DNA of 64,000 nucleotides from Periplaneta americana (taxonomy: Eukaryota > Arthropoda > Insecta > Blattodea > Blattidae): contig NC_091120.1 in assembly GCF_040183065.1 (NCBI RefSeq), positions 182,219,896 to 182,283,895 on the forward strand, written 5' to 3'. The translations under genes were made by a program, and so were the position numbers. The notes under the pieces are model-generated. The model saw nothing but the letters and a program-made list of their open reading frames with translations, made no database searches and was not told the DNA's origin. Shown here piece by piece: positions 12,201 to 22,554 of this stretch. Each line of letters starts with the position of its first letter. Position 1 is the stretch's first letter.

Positions 12201-15200
12201 CTTGGAAAAATGTGAGAAAGATGGCAACCTAGGTAAGAATTTATGTGTTCTATGATTTGTCCATAAAATATCACTATTTTGCTTCTGATAGGGTTTGTTC
12301 CAACAAACCCCATGGTTTTTGTTTTTAATTAACTGATATTTTTAGGTTGTACTGATTTGAAATTATCCATAAATTATATAAATTATCTTCAGAGACTACC
12401 AGAATTATTTGATCATCTGCATATAGTGATGTATTAATTGGGTGTTTCCTATCCAGGGGCATATGCAAGGGTGGGGGGGGGGGGTTACCGGGTTTGAAAA
12501 AAGACATTTAGATTTGAGCATTGTTGTCGCGAACATTCTTCCCGGAACTAGTTTCACATCTCCCTGCTGCTGCTGCTGATGATAATAATAATACACAAAA
12601 TTTAAAATACCAACAGTGTAAATTGCAAACAATTTTAATAATGACCCCCCTCCCCTCTTGACAAAATTCTGCTTATGCCAATTATTCCTATCATACACCG
12701 ATTTATTTTATATTTTCATCATTTAGTGACTTCATTTACGTACAAACTGAACAATGCTGGTGACAAAGGACAGCCCTGTTTAACCCCTTAAATTATTATT
12801 CTAAAATTATTACTAATATTATTCACACTGACTTTTATTCTTGTGTTTAAATATAGATTGACAAATCGAACTGAAACCCTGACCGAGTTACTACGTGAGC
12901 GCTGGCTGTCTTGGGGAGGAGCAAGTGAGAAAGCACGGGGGAAGGGAAAGAGCACTATGCACTATGTACTTGCGGGTCCACTCACAGTTTGTCAAACCTG
13001 CTAACAAAAGCATTAAAAGGTTGACTAGTTGCCTGCAATGCTAGCATAATGGAACCTTCCTAGCCGACAGTCCAGGCAAAAATGAAGAATCCGTTATTGT
13101 GGTAATACTGGAGAGTGGTTCTTCTATTGGTCGCGATGCCCACACAGATATTTACGTGGTGATTGGTGACTGAATGACGAGGAGCGAGGAAGAGAGAAGA
13201 AAGAAAGAGAGAGATTCCAGAAGTTGGCGTGTTTTACGGGGTTTCACTTGAAATTGTCGAACTATAAATGCACTGTATGACCCTAAGCAGTAAATGATAA
13301 AATCTTAGAATGAATAGCCTGTAATATATTTCAATATTTATAGATCATGTGTGTTTAATTATTATCAAACACTAAATTTAAACAAAAACTGAATAATTAT
13401 GATTTGGCTAGAAATAAATTAAACTTACCTTCTTCCTCAATTTACCACGGATGTGACACAATCTCTTAACGCCATCGAAACACATTGCTTCCAATCTACC
13501 GTTTCCTAACATTTTAGTCACTTGGGCATATTCTGGAAAAGATAAATTAGACAATAAGTTTCTTCAATCGATGAACAATTTATTTTAGATCTACATAATT
13601 TCTAGGTTATCAGTTCTAATTATGCATTTTGAAATAAGTGTAGTGAAATAAAATGTGATGTGGCAGGAATAATAAAATTACTAATTTGTAAGTTATATTT
13701 GATACTAGCTTAAAGCACCTGGCATTGCCTGGGTTTTCTATCTAGACTTTCGAAGATCTCGGCAACTTAACTATAGGAAATGAAAACGAATTGTCTTTAC
13801 TAAGCTTTCCTCGTCCCTAAAGATGAATCTTTACATAGTGTCACTTACAAGAATTAATGACCTTAACCAAAATGCCTGTCAGGGTTAACTCAATTTAAAA
13901 CAGCTGAAGATCACGCACCGAGAAGAAATCATTTCATCTTGTGCCTTATGTTCAACTGTTTTTTGTTTTTAATTAGCATTGCCTTGAAGTTGAGCTAAAC
14001 CAAAAACATACCCCTTGGTCCCTATACACATGCTTAGCATTGACTCAATGTTCTACACTGATCTGAAGCTATGCTGACATACATTTTATGTCATTTCCTG
14101 TTCATGTATGCAAGATCTTTAAAGAGAGACTTTGACAATAAATAGGGAATTCACTTGTTCCCAGTCTGAGCCCCTTGGGGTGTCCTAGTGAACTAAAATT
14201 TACTCTTTATCGGTTGTACTAAAGACTCAATATATATAATTTAATTTATATTGGAGAATTTTTAACCCTTGGCCACTGTACACTCGCTTGTGTCATAACC
14301 GGTTTTTTGAATATGACTTGAAAAATGACATCTCACAAATTCAGAATATATTAATTTATTATTTTTTTATCTTTTATACAGATACAGCATAATCTCGCAA
14401 CGTCATTTTTCGACCTGAATTATATTTTGAGAGATATACATTTTATAAATTAACAGATTGTTTCTTCCAGTTGCCTTAACACACTACATTAGCAACACAA
14501 CTGTATAGATATAATTATGCAATAACACATTTTCGGACAAGAATAACAATATTTTGATAGGCATGTATTTTAGAATTAATACACCATTATTTTAGTGGGA
14601 TACATACATTCGCATACTACATTAACAACATTGTTAAAGTATCACTGAATTGCTTTTTGATAAGCGTACAATTCGTTTTCCCCTCTATTGCATGAATATA
14701 ATGAAGACCTCCCTCAAAGAACGTTGTATATCATATGCAAAAGCCGTTGATATACAACGTTCTTTGAGGGAGATCTTCAAATGTTTAGGTGTGCCCACTC
14801 GAGATCTAGCCACATTGTTGACAATGTGAAAAACATGGGATTTCTAAGTTAATGCCTACAACTTTGAGTGACTGTCCTTGAGCTTTTTCTGTTTAATAGT
14901 CATTACGAATCCTAGTAGTGCTGGAAACTGCAATTGCTTAAAATAGAAAGGCATGTTAGGGGATACTATAGCAATACATGAGTTTTGCCAGTTGATATTG
15001 TTGCTTCTATTATGTTTTGCATGAGTTTTTTCACACCAACTCTTGTTCCATTGCTTAATTTTGATAGGCAAGTATTTTGCAATAGTATTATTGGTGATTC
15101 AATATTAAGTATTAAATTATGTGCTGGCACTTTTTGTCATTTGAAAGACTTCAATAAATTCAGTTGAATAAGGCACAGTTTGCTATCTACAACTGTATCG

Positions 15201-17060
15201 AGAAACACATAATATGGTCCTAGACTGTGTAATAGCTACTTATTGCATGAATTTTCTAGATTTTGCCTTTCACAATGTATCAACAATGTTATTTAATTTT
15301 GTGTTATTTTTTTCGGGCCCATAAAAGTCGATGTTAAACATAACAGAAACAACAATTGACTGCAGAAGAGACTATTTTAATATTATATGGTACATGATGT
15401 TTGACTGCATTTATTTTTATTTTTCATATTTCAAAATAATTTAACGTGTATTTGTTCAATTTTATGAACCCATGTCTTTCTCCTGGTAGTGAAGGCTTGG
15501 TATGCAAACTTTGGCAAATATCGGTCAAAGTATGTGAATTTGTATAGAGAACACAATTACATTGGCCTACATATATATCCACATTCACTTTTATAGATAG
15601 GCTTACCATATTTCTAGGAAATGACATAACTTACGCATGCTATTATGGCAAAATACCGGTTATACCAGTCTATAATCAGACATTTTTTCTAGTCTAATAA
15701 TGAAACTCTAAAACTTCTTGAATAATACAATTATTTTGTAAAATTTCCTAAAGTTAGCAGTAACGTACATGCCATATTTTTCTATTAGACCTAGCCTACA
15801 ATAGTAGTCTACATAGAAAATGTATAGGTGAATCTACACAGTTCAACTTTTCTTTCAACTTTACACATTCAAGCAATGCACGAAAGATTGATATTTAATA
15901 TTAATTAATATAATATATACTCAGTGAAGACGACGTTCAAGCATCTTAATTCAACGCGTGTTTTAAACTTTATTCTTTCAATAGTCTTCCTTGATTGCAT
16001 GCGTATGCTTTAGTATGTTTTAGTCACCGTAGCAGGAACCTCAGGCTAAACTAGCGCAGAGGTACTTTCCATTGTACTTCGCTAATACACTTTCAATTGT
16101 TTCTTCAGTCTTACCAACGTAACTTCATGTAACATTAAGAAAATTTTACGCTTGTGTACAGTGTAATTTTTTACGTTTGGTGTCGTTATCTTAGGTTAGG
16201 TTAGCTAGTATTTCTGTACTACTGCGTTACGGTACCACAATAAATATATTCACATCCTTGGCTGCTAGTCAAGTCTTACGTATCATAAAAACACATAAAA
16301 ATATCGAGTGCCGACGCCAATGTCACGCTGAAAATAAGGCTCCAAAGTTGTTTTGAAATATGTGACAGGTTAGGTTAGAATACGATAGGATAGTTTAGGC
16401 TTTCCATATGTCTTGCATAAACGAATATGTGACAAGTTACGTTAGATTAGTTTAGGCTTTTGGTATGCCTTGCATATAGGCTACTCAAAATTGTATAAGA
16501 ATATGCACTATTTTTCCGCCTTCCTTTGATAATGCTACTGTAAAGATTTACCAAAAGATTCGGTTAGGTTAGCTTAGCTTAGGAGACGTCAAGGCTCCCT
16601 TCTGTCCAAGATCAACTTGCTTTCAGAATCTATTAGATCTATTCCACAGAAAGAAGAAATTAGAATTACCTTGCCCATCTTCTTTGAAGACCAATTCTCT
16701 CTTCTCGGTTTCGTTTTCATTCTTACCTCTCCTCCTATTTTTACCTCCCTTTCCTAGAAATAAAAAATTCCATGAATAGGTTATAGGTTGCCAGATGTTA
16801 CTGTAGCAATAATATTTCTCAAAATCTGTAGGCCGTATAAATACTGGATTATGATTTTAAAATGAAACTAAAATTACACATTCATTATTTACAAATGTAT
16901 AATTCTCGGCAAATTTATAATAACTTACATATATACTACGAGGTCGTAAACGAAATGGCCGTCACAATCTGCGATCAACACGGTCACGTAACTTCAGTCA
17001 AACTCTTTTAATTTTTTAATACAACGCTGATGAATATGACTTACCTTTATTTTTTGGCAT
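3270..17060 (-). CDS. eIF1A: Translation initiation factor eIF1A, whole gene, 6 coding exons
   Basis: eIF1A is a cytosolic factor that binds the A site of the 40S subunit and works with eIF1 in 43S assembly, scanning and start-codon choice. The exons joined in phase give 147 codons plus a probable final Ile: a basic N-terminal tail ([16 protein letters not shown]), the OB-fold (KREL...[12 protein letters not shown]...[12 protein letters not shown]...), the helical part ([17 protein letters not shown]) and the acidic C-terminal tail ([17 protein letters not shown]). Length and order fit the family, about 144-148 residues. The start is the only in-frame ATG giving the invariant MPKNKG. Donors are all GT and acceptors all AG. 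The introns, 0.3-5.8 kb, hold most of the LINE and SINE debris of the left third. No coding damage was seen. Identity is secure; only the last exon is uncertain. Confidence 0.95.
3503..5047 (+). mobile_element. Penelope-like element (PLE-1), RT plus GIY-YIG, inverted ends
   Basis: The reverse transcriptase core reads [20 protein letters not shown] with RYVDDTF further on, a signature of Penelope-like retroelements. About 100 codons downstream a GIY-YIG endonuclease segment reads [18 protein letters not shown]...ISEHRRNC. The N-terminal part of the RT is missing and the frame is interrupted, so it is a dead partial copy. Two 85-bp arms in inverted orientation (3503-3587 and 4963-5047, about 7 mismatches) bound the coding part; PLEs are known for such pseudo-LTRs. 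The element lies in the eIF1A last intron on the opposite strand. Confidence 0.88.
4961..4992 (+). ncRNA. Structured hairpin of PLE-1, hammerhead-like
   Basis: CTGAAGAT, then a 6-bp stem GTTCAC/GTGAAC around a 7-nt loop, then GAAAC. PLE ends are known to carry hammerhead ribozymes, and CTGANGA...GAAA is the hammerhead core. Here one extra U separates the core from the stem and no clear stem I was found, so activity is not claimed. The inverted arm has the same hairpin at 3563-3587. Confidence 0.4.
5140..5895 (+). mobile_element. LINE-B copy 1: RNase H and C-terminal Cys region
   Basis: A 5'-truncated non-LTR retrotransposon end. It shows an RNase H segment ([19 protein letters not shown]), then a C-terminal segment with C-W-C-N...EHILLNCP resembling the zinc-knuckle region of RNase H-bearing LINEs. 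The frame is broken between the two. It shares its sequence with the copies at 39541-40430 and 50185-51085. It tails off in CAACAAAAATTGAATTG. Confidence 0.8.
6040..6245 (+). mobile_element. tRNA-derived SINE, type 1
   Basis: The head has A-box-like AACGGTTAGCGCATC and B-box-like GGTTCAAATCC. It is followed by the body CAAGTTACCTGGTTAGGG...CTCGGGGTTTCCCTCAACC and GGACTCATTTTGCC. The same body occurs on the minus strand at 6491-6690 and 32799-33030. Confidence 0.8.
6246..6425 (+). mobile_element. SINE type 2, 3' portion
   Basis: Begins with a B-box-like GATTCGATCC, then GTCAATGGCATTTAAGTGTG, AAGAACTCCTGCGGGACAAA and GAGCGTCGTTAAATAAACC before an A/T tail. It abuts SINE type 1 and shares its body with 11985-12112. 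Confidence 0.7.
6491..6690 (-). mobile_element. tRNA-derived SINE, type 1, reversed
   Basis: The reverse complement reads from a B-box (GGGTTCGAATC) through the ACCTGGTTG-like body to CGCTAAATAACTTGAGATG and ACAGCGTCGTG. It is a diverged copy of the family at 32799-33030. Confidence 0.8.
7129..8052 (+). mobile_element. LINE-A copy 1: RNase H and C-terminal region
   Basis: A 5'-truncated non-LTR retrotransposon. The frame holds a full-looking RNase [11 protein letters not shown] of [17 protein letters not shown] and [20 protein letters not shown]. One stop (TGA at 7760) precedes the Cys-rich segment [18 protein letters not shown] and the end SNAWN. The 3' tail is (CAA)n. ATATT flanks both ends (7124-7128 and 8053-8057), a plausible target duplication inside the Harbinger element. 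Sister copies are at 37247-39393 and 57130-57772. Confidence 0.88.
8075..8640 (-). pseudogene. Harbinger transposase relic
   Basis: Reading the minus strand gives an N-terminal region like [28 protein letters not shown], then [20 protein letters not shown] and [11 protein letters not shown], the DDE_Tnp_4 segment around the first catalytic Asp. Several stops and frame changes separate the pieces, and the downstream catalytic part is absent on this side. It would have been a nuclear DNA-cutting transposase; it is dead. Confidence 0.8.
9041..9144 (-). CDS. eIF1A: eIF1A coding exon 5
   Basis: 104 nt encoding [20 protein letters not shown]...EGEGDSVDN, the acidic C-terminal tail. The acceptor is TTTTACAG and the donor GTAAGTATC. 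The coding frame is complete except for the terminal Ile usual in insect orthologues. Confidence 0.95.
9145..10734. other. eIF1A intron 4, left part: nothing recognised
   Basis: AT-rich intronic DNA. Open frames of up to 110 codons (for example 9427-9759 plus strand) show no known motif and are taken as chance. Confidence 0.5.
10735..11505 (+). mobile_element. LINE-D copy: reverse transcriptase C-terminal half
   Basis: Shows [18 protein letters not shown], the catalytic F-A-D-D box of reverse transcriptase, then thumb and C-terminal motifs ([39 protein letters not shown]). The frame shifts near 11018-11034, where two open frames overlap. It ends in a GGAAGAAGA-type purine tail. It lies antisense to eIF1A, in its intron 4. 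Confidence 0.85.
11635..11767 (-). CDS. eIF1A: eIF1A coding exon 4
   Basis: 133 nt encoding [20 protein letters not shown]...[17 protein letters not shown], the last OB-fold strands and the following helix. The acceptor is CCTGCAG and the donor GTATGA. It ends in phase 1. Confidence 0.96.
11985..12112 (+). mobile_element. SINE type 2 fragment
   Basis: GTCGATGGCATTTAAAAGTG, AAGAACTCCTGTGGGACAAA and CAAGCATCGTTATATAAA align with the SINE body at 6246-6425. The head is missing. Confidence 0.65.
12300..12800 (-). mobile_element. Old LINE relic split by a short G-rich element
   Basis: On the minus strand, 12800-12740 reads [19 protein letters not shown] and 12440-12330 reads [18 protein letters not shown], two neighbouring reverse-transcriptase motifs. 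About 250 bp between them (about 12455-12712) starts with GGGGCATATGC and ends in GCTTATGCC after C-rich DNA. This looks like a MITE with short, poorly kept TIRs. It includes a 13-G run near 12473. Confidence 0.6.
12855..13265. mobile_element. Possible MITE with imperfect TIRs
   Basis: TTGACAAATCGAACTGAAAC near 12857 and, inverted, TCGACAATTTCAAGTGAAAC near 13262 resemble each other across about 22 bp. The interior is GC-richer than its surroundings and non-coding. No target duplication was fixed. Confidence 0.4.
13429..13532 (-). CDS. eIF1A: eIF1A coding exon 3
   Basis: 104 nt encoding [17 protein letters not shown]...[11 protein letters not shown], the core OB-fold strands that contact rRNA in the family. 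The acceptor is TTTTCCAG and the donor GTAAGT. It ends in phase 0. Confidence 0.96.
14703..14778. repeat. Near-perfect hairpin in an eIF1A intron
   Basis: Arms 14703-14733 and 14748-14778 are inverted repeats of 31 bp with one mismatch, around a 14-nt loop. The motif CCTCAAAGAACGTTG lies in the stem. It is much stronger than expected by chance. Size and shape would fit a small-RNA precursor or a tiny foldback insertion; nothing decides between them. Confidence 0.9.
16360..16482. repeat. Degenerate tandem duplication with TTAGG-like words
   Basis: Two neighbouring units of about 60 bp begin ATATGTGACA(A/G)GTTA and end in TTTAGGCTTT...TATG(T/C)CTTGCATA. GGTTAGGTTAG words recur at 16191, 16370 and 16562. 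They are too scattered to be a telomere array. Confidence 0.6.
16670..16753 (-). CDS. eIF1A: eIF1A coding exon 2
   Basis: 84 nt encoding the rest of the basic tail and the start of the OB-fold ([10 protein letters not shown]...[11 protein letters not shown]). The acceptor is TTTCTAG and the donor GTAATT. It enters and leaves in phase 1. Confidence 0.95.
17045..17060 (-). CDS. eIF1A: eIF1A coding exon 1
   Basis: ATG plus four codons and one base, encoding MPKNK and the G of a split Gly codon. The donor is GTAAGT at 17044. Any 5' UTR lies at higher coordinates; no TATA-like promoter could be fixed. Confidence 0.9.
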
Positions 17061-17900
17061 ATCTCAGTAGGTTTCACTAATTTATTTAGAAAACAATTAG
17101 CCAGGCAAAGCTGATTTTACAAGAAAACTGCAGAAAAATTTCTGTGGCATACCAAACGGAAGGAAACACCCGTAAAGAGTCATATTACAGTCCGAGTTTT
17201 TGGAATGTAACTTGAAGCATGGCACTCATTGTAATAAGTCAGCAAGATAAAATTAATTGTTAAAAAAATTATTTATATTTTGCGTAAAATGATCAATTAT
17301 AATATGTAAAATATAAGAAGACAATTTGGTTCAGTCATTTTGATAGATTGCGATTCCCAGGGATCTCTGGGAAAATCGAATTATTTAAATTATATTATAC
17401 ATGCATATAAAGTGAAAATTAAATGTAATTAAAATAAATCAATACAAAATATATTACGAAAATAAAACACAGACTGTAAAAATTACATTGAGACGTCTGG
17501 ACAATAAATGTCATCTTATCGAAAACAAAATTTCTCACGGAATAACAATATGCAAAACTGCAGTATCTCAGAGCACGTTTATTCTAGTAACTGACGAAAT
17601 TTATATGGAATGAAGTAGACTCTTGTTGAATGTAATAGATAAAGTTAAACAAATAAGCATGTTTGTTATTTATCGCATTTTAGTGCTCAAATAAATAGGT
17701 ATGTGTTGTTTTCATGCATGCATGTTGGCAACAATGCGAAAAGTCCATATTTACAAGTCGTGGCGGAATTTTTGATCTGCAAAACACAGCCAACTTATGA
17801 GTGCTCAAATTGAAATTGTCACAAGAAACAGGAGTAAAATATACATCCAGTCTTCCTTCGCCTTATCAGTTTCTCTTCTTAGTTCGTTGTTAAGCTTTCT
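17061..17900. other. Upstream flank of eIF1A
   Basis: Holds the unmapped 5' UTR and promoter of eIF1A. No TATA box or other element could be placed with confidence, and no repeat was recognised. Confidence 0.4.
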
Positions 17901-17904
17901 GTAT

Positions 17905-18580
17905 TCCTATAGACTGGAGAATGCTGGGTTTGCAGTGAAAGACCTGCCCTTGGGCAGAACATTATGAATGACTGCAAAATTTATTGCTGTTCCTAATGAA
18001 AGTAGGAAAGGATGACTGTATCCATGGTGATAATTCTCTTTTATCAGTTTCTTGTACCTTCTTCTGTGTTGATGTTTTTCTATTTTCTCTTTTCCTCCAT
18101 CTTCTCCAACATTTTCCCTGCAACCCAAAGTTTCTTAATTCTCACACCTTCCGTGTAGCCTATTATTTCTTCTGCTGTTGTCTGTATACAGCTTTTTAGA
18201 CGAGTCTAGTACTCATTACTATTCTCAGGTGTGGATTGTAATGTAGTGGTTTTCTCTTGAAAATTTGCTACAAATTTTCTTCTTTCCTCTTCACTTTTGA
18301 TAAGAAAAAGACTAAAGTTAGCAGTAATATACCGAATTAGATGATTATATGACATTTATGAGAATTGTGACTGACTGTTTTTCCCTGTTCAATTTCTTTG
18401 ACACTTGTCTTCCTCTTATCTTCTTCATTCGAATATCTACTTCGTCTATCAGGAGGAAATGATCTGAGTTAATATCTGTTCCTTGTAAAATCTTCGCTTT
18501 TTTAAGCAATTTCGGAATCTTTCCTGTATCAGTAGGTAATTTATCTGGTATCTGCTTTCGTCCCTTGGATATGTCCATGT
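17905..18580 (-). mobile_element. Weak LINE relic, endonuclease-like segment
   Basis: A minus-strand frame contains LQGTDINSDHFLLIDE, which resembles the S-D-H box ending an APE-type LINE endonuclease. Nearby minus-strand text (GGGCAGGTCTTTCACTGCAA) looks like repeat sequence. No other motif supports it. Confidence 0.4.
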
Positions 18581-18647
18581 GTATCTTCTTCGTTTATGTT
18601 GGAATAATGTATTTCCAACAATCATTGCATTTCTTTTACATTTAATA

Positions 18648-19110
18648 TTTTTCTCAGGCGAGGCATGGTTCCACCTCCATGGTTATGTATGTTCACAAAA
18701 CAATCGTTATTGGAGTGCTGAGAAACCTAATATCGTTCATGAAATACCCCTCCATGACGAAAAAATTTGTGTATGGTGTGCCACGAGCAGAGAAAGAATT
18801 ATAGGGCCCATTTCCTTTCGGAATACAGTTGATTCCCTCATAATATATGTGCATACCATTCTCACCCCCTTCCTTGGAGAATTAACCAGCAGAGAGCGTG
18901 ATTTTGCATTCTTCCAACAAGACTGAGCCACAACTCTTACAGCCGATATTTCAACACACCCTCAATTGAAACATAATATCCGTCACGAAATTAACAGCAT
19001 TAATCAACCAGAACTATAGCGAGTTATGGTTATGGAATATTTCATAAAGAGGTGCCAAAAATGTGTGGACAACGAAGATGGCCAGTTTCAGCACCTCCAT
19101 CAATAAAGTT
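18648..19110 (+). pseudogene. Mariner-type transposase relic 1
   Basis: Reads FFSGEAWFHLHGYVCSQNN, then CVWCATSRERIIGPISF and FFQQD. In this Tc1/mariner group the first catalytic Asp lies in (F)SDEAWF; here it is Gly. A stop follows FFQQD, where the second Asp sits. The third catalytic region is not recognisable. TIRs were not found. It is a dead fragment between the two host genes. Confidence 0.8.
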
Positions 19111-19587
19111 GGTAGACTTTTTAAAATAGCCACGGAAACTTGTATGGTTGTATCACCACGATTCTACACTGTCTGTTCACCACCGCGAGAATGTCAACAG
19201 CGTACAGTGAAAACCCCATCGCTCCTGTTCACACTTCATCTGATCACTCCATATATGGCTCCACTATTAGGCAAGGAGAACTTGTCTGGATCTGTTACCA
19301 AGATCTATTCTACAGAATGGTCTAATTATGGCGTCAATATCTCAAAAACATTGGGTCTTTCTTCATATATTATACCTCGCAAAAGAAAGAAAAAAAGAAA
19401 GTGGGCAGGGAATTCACAACATGAAACGTTTGTGCTCTCGGTTGGATGTTACTGTGATATTCAGATTTTAAAGGAATTGGTTCTTATTTATAAGGATTTT
19501 AAATATGATTGAGAGTAAAATAATTTGTTGTATACCATATACCTGTACAAGTATTTGCAATGAAATTACTGTGTTTCATCCGAACAA

Positions 19588-19864
19588 TCCATTGCTAGGC
19601 AAGTGACATCAGAATAGTATGCTCTAACCACTACCTGCTGGATCGCATCCTATAGCTGCGTAAACTGCTTACTCATTCAAAGTTATTTTGCTGCTAGGTG
19701 GCAGGTTGTACCACCGCTATTAACCTTATCAATATGTGTATGCAAAGTCACTACCTGCCACCTAGTGGCTACTTGTGCATAACCATTGATTGGGCAGGCA
19801 GTGTAAACAGCCATAGGGTATGATCCAGCAGGCAGTAGACTTAACGCTTTGCTGCTGCTAAGCA
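19588..19864. mobile_element. Foldback element, imperfect palindrome
   Basis: ACTACCTGCTGGATCGCATC near 19632 is matched in inverted form by GATCCAGCAGGCAGTAG near 19838. An inner pair, GCTAGGTGGCAGGT near 19692 and ACCTGCCACCTAG near 19765, folds within it. The whole 277-bp unit can form a long imperfect hairpin and has no coding frame. It resembles a foldback MITE. Confidence 0.65.
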
Positions 19865-20247
19865 ACTAAAGTCAGATGCTGAAATTTTCATAACATATTA
19901 TTCATTTCCCAGGATAACAGAGAGTATTTGGAATTGAATGGGTTACACCAGCTGGGTCATTCCATACAACATTTTAAGAATATGTCAGTGATGTCATGAA
20001 TTTTTTTGGGCTTTTAATATAATAATGTTATTATGAAAATAAAATGGGTGGCAGTTACATGTTATCCATCATTTAAAATATTCTAGACACTCTATATGAA
20101 GTGTCATCGAAACTAAACAGACGCCATTGTAAACCTGAATAACCATATTTTAATATCTTAAAGACTAATCAGAATAATATTAAGGCGAAAATTAACTGGA
20201 ACGGGATTTCAGGTACAAATTCAGATGCACAGACCCTTGTTAATGAA

Positions 20248-20946
20248 TTGATCTGGCGTAAAGATTTCACGCAGGTAGTAAATGGTCCGACGCGTGACAA
20301 TGCCCTCTTAGATGTTTACCTACTAAGACCTGTCTCTCTCTTTGTCAACTCTGAAAGTCTTCATAAAATAAGTGATCACAATAGCGTCTTATTAGAAATC
20401 TTATGGGAAAACACAGTAAATCCGAGGTCAAGTCCAGTGTCTGTCTGGAATTTTAACAAAACCGATGTCCATGAATTACAAACGTTTCTACGACAAAAGC
20501 ATGATGACTTTCTAAGGACTGAAGGAAATATGGAAAATGTATGGCATAAATTTAAGTGTATAATTTTCGAGGCATTAGTAAAATGTGTACCTTCTAAAAT
20601 AATTAAGAAAAATCCGGACCCAGAATATTACACTAATTATATTCGCTACTTAAAGAAAAAGACAAGGCGCGCATTTAGCAAACGTAAACGGAGCCATGAG
20701 CATTGGGAAAAATATGTTGAATTAATTAAGAAACTTGAGTGTGAAAAAAGGTTAGCTCAGGAAAATTTTCTAAAAACTATTTTAAAAGAAGATGAAAGTA
20801 ACAATTGGAGACAGTTTTATAATTATGTACGCAGGAGAAAAGGGAAAAATGAAGGAGTAGTGCTTTTACGAAATCAGAAAGGAGAAAGTATAACTGATGA
20901 CAAAGAAAAGGCCGACTTATTAAATTCCTATTTCATTTCGGTTTTC

Positions 20947-20994
<48 letters not shown>

Positions 20995-22554
20995 CCCGCT
21001 GATAGGAGTGGTTGTGTCACAGACCGTGAATGTGAACCAAATTCGACTTTCAAAATAACTTCCAAAGGGGTTAGAGAGAGAATAACGAAATTAAAAAATC
21101 GGAAGTCTCGAGGACCAGATAGTATTGCTACAGAGATTCTTAAATTAGGTTCCGAGGCCATAATTCCATACTTAATGCGTATATTTCATGTTTCCATAAA
21201 CAATGCAGCTATTCCATGTGACTGGAAATCAGCTATAGTGGTACCCATACATAAAGGTGGAAATAAATTAGATGTCGGAAACTACAGACCGATTAGCCTT
21301 ACATCTGTCGTATGTAAAGTCATGGAGCATTTGATATCGGATTATATTCGTCATGTTCTAAATGCGAAAGACTGGTTTTACAACCGCCAGCATGGTTTTA
21401 GGGAAGGCTTCTCATGTGATAGTCAAATTACGTCGCTGGTTCAGGATCTAGCTGAAGAGGTAGATAGAGGCGGAAGAATCGATGCAGTTGTGATTGACTT
21501 TTCGAAAGCATTTGATTTGGTGCCACATGACATATTAATAGATAAGTTAAGTAGGCTAGGAATAGATAAAAGAGTGGTGCTATGGATCCAAGAATTCTTA
21601 AAAGGTAGAACCCAGAGAGTTAGAGTAGGTCATGAAATATCGGAAATTGGAAATATAAGTTCAGGGGTGCCACAGGGCAGCGTTCTGGGTCCATTACTCT
21701 TTATAATATACGTAAATGACCTATGCCAGGATATTACATCAAATGTGAGGCTATTTGCAGACGACTGCATTATCTATAGAAAGATTAGAAATAATTCAGA
21801 TGTAGATGCTATTCAAACAGACTTGAATAAAATTTACAACTGGGCGTTAAAGCATAGGATGAAAATAAATGGTTCTAAAAGTAAATCTATAACATTTTGT
21901 AAAACCCGAGAGGAAACTACTCTTAATTACGAATTCAGTGGTGTTGTAATTCCGCAAGAACAATGTTGTAAATACCTAGGAGTGTATTTAAACTCCAAAC
22001 TTTCTTGGGGAGAGCATGTTGATAATGTTACAGGCAAAGCATGGAGGGCACTTCACTTTATTATGAGAATCTTGAGAAAGGCTAGCCCCAAATCGAGGGA
22101 AATAGCATATCTAACATTAGTGCGACCGTTAATGGAATACGGAACTACATGTTGGGATCCCTATAGAATATATCAGATAAATTCCTTAGAAAGAATCCAG
22201 TATAGGGCAGCTAAATTTGTTAAAGGTAAAAGAGAAGATGGGAACGATACGATAAAAGAACTTAAATGGGAAACTTTGGAAAACAGACGTAGGAAAACTA
22301 GAATAACATCATTGTATAGAGCACATCTAGGTCAGAAAGCATGGGTAGACATAACGGCTCGGTTAGAAAAGCCAACGTACTATGGTAGGAACGATCATGA
22401 TTTTAAAATCAAATGTAGGAAACAGAAAACGGATGTAGGTAAATTCTCATTTTTAAATAGAACTATAAATGATTGGAATGACCTACCTGCAGCGGTCTTT
22501 GAGGGCTGTCCTTCCTTAAGGAGATTCAAGAATAATTTAAAGAGTTGTGTATAA
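20248..22554 (+). CDS. LINE-E reverse transcriptase, 768 open codons
   Basis: The product would copy LINE RNA at a nicked target. Residues 1-50 end an APE-type endonuclease (LLDVYLLRP, KISDHNSVLLE). Residues about 280-560 form the reverse transcriptase: RGPDSIATEI, NYRPISLTSVVCKVMEHLI, VVIDFSKAFDLVPHDIL, SGVPQGSVLGPLLFIIYVND and RLFADDCIIY with the catalytic Asp pair near residue 504. The C-terminal region ends LRRFKNNLKSC. A run of about 16 Asn (residues 234-249) is encoded by an (AAT)n microsatellite and keeps frame. No stop interrupts 2.3 kb, so the insertion is young. The first codon given is not a true start: the frame is open further 5', and most of the endonuclease is missing. Confidence 0.92.
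20947..20994. repeat. (AAT)16 microsatellite inside a LINE frame
   Basis: A pure triplet tract between the N-terminal and reverse-transcriptase parts of LINE-E, encoding poly-Asn. Confidence 0.97.

Larger units (their letters stand above)
13533..16669. other. eIF1A: eIF1A intron 2
   Basis: AT-rich intron without a recognised coding element. It contains the 31-bp-arm hairpin at 14703-14778 and a degenerate duplication rich in GGTTAGGTTAG near 16360-16482. No LINE or SINE was recognised in it. Confidence 0.6.

Noticed and set aside
16190-16570. Interstitial telomere array
   Set aside because: Only two to three TTAGG-like units occur at each place, within a degenerate tandem repeat.
17907-18199. 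Small genes on both strands upstream of eIF1A
   Set aside because: Overlapping short frames on both strands without motifs, in likely LINE debris.
19063-19512. 149-codon plus-strand frame as a gene
   Set aside because: Its start overlaps the mariner relic and the rest has no recognised motif. It is taken as chance or relic sequence.
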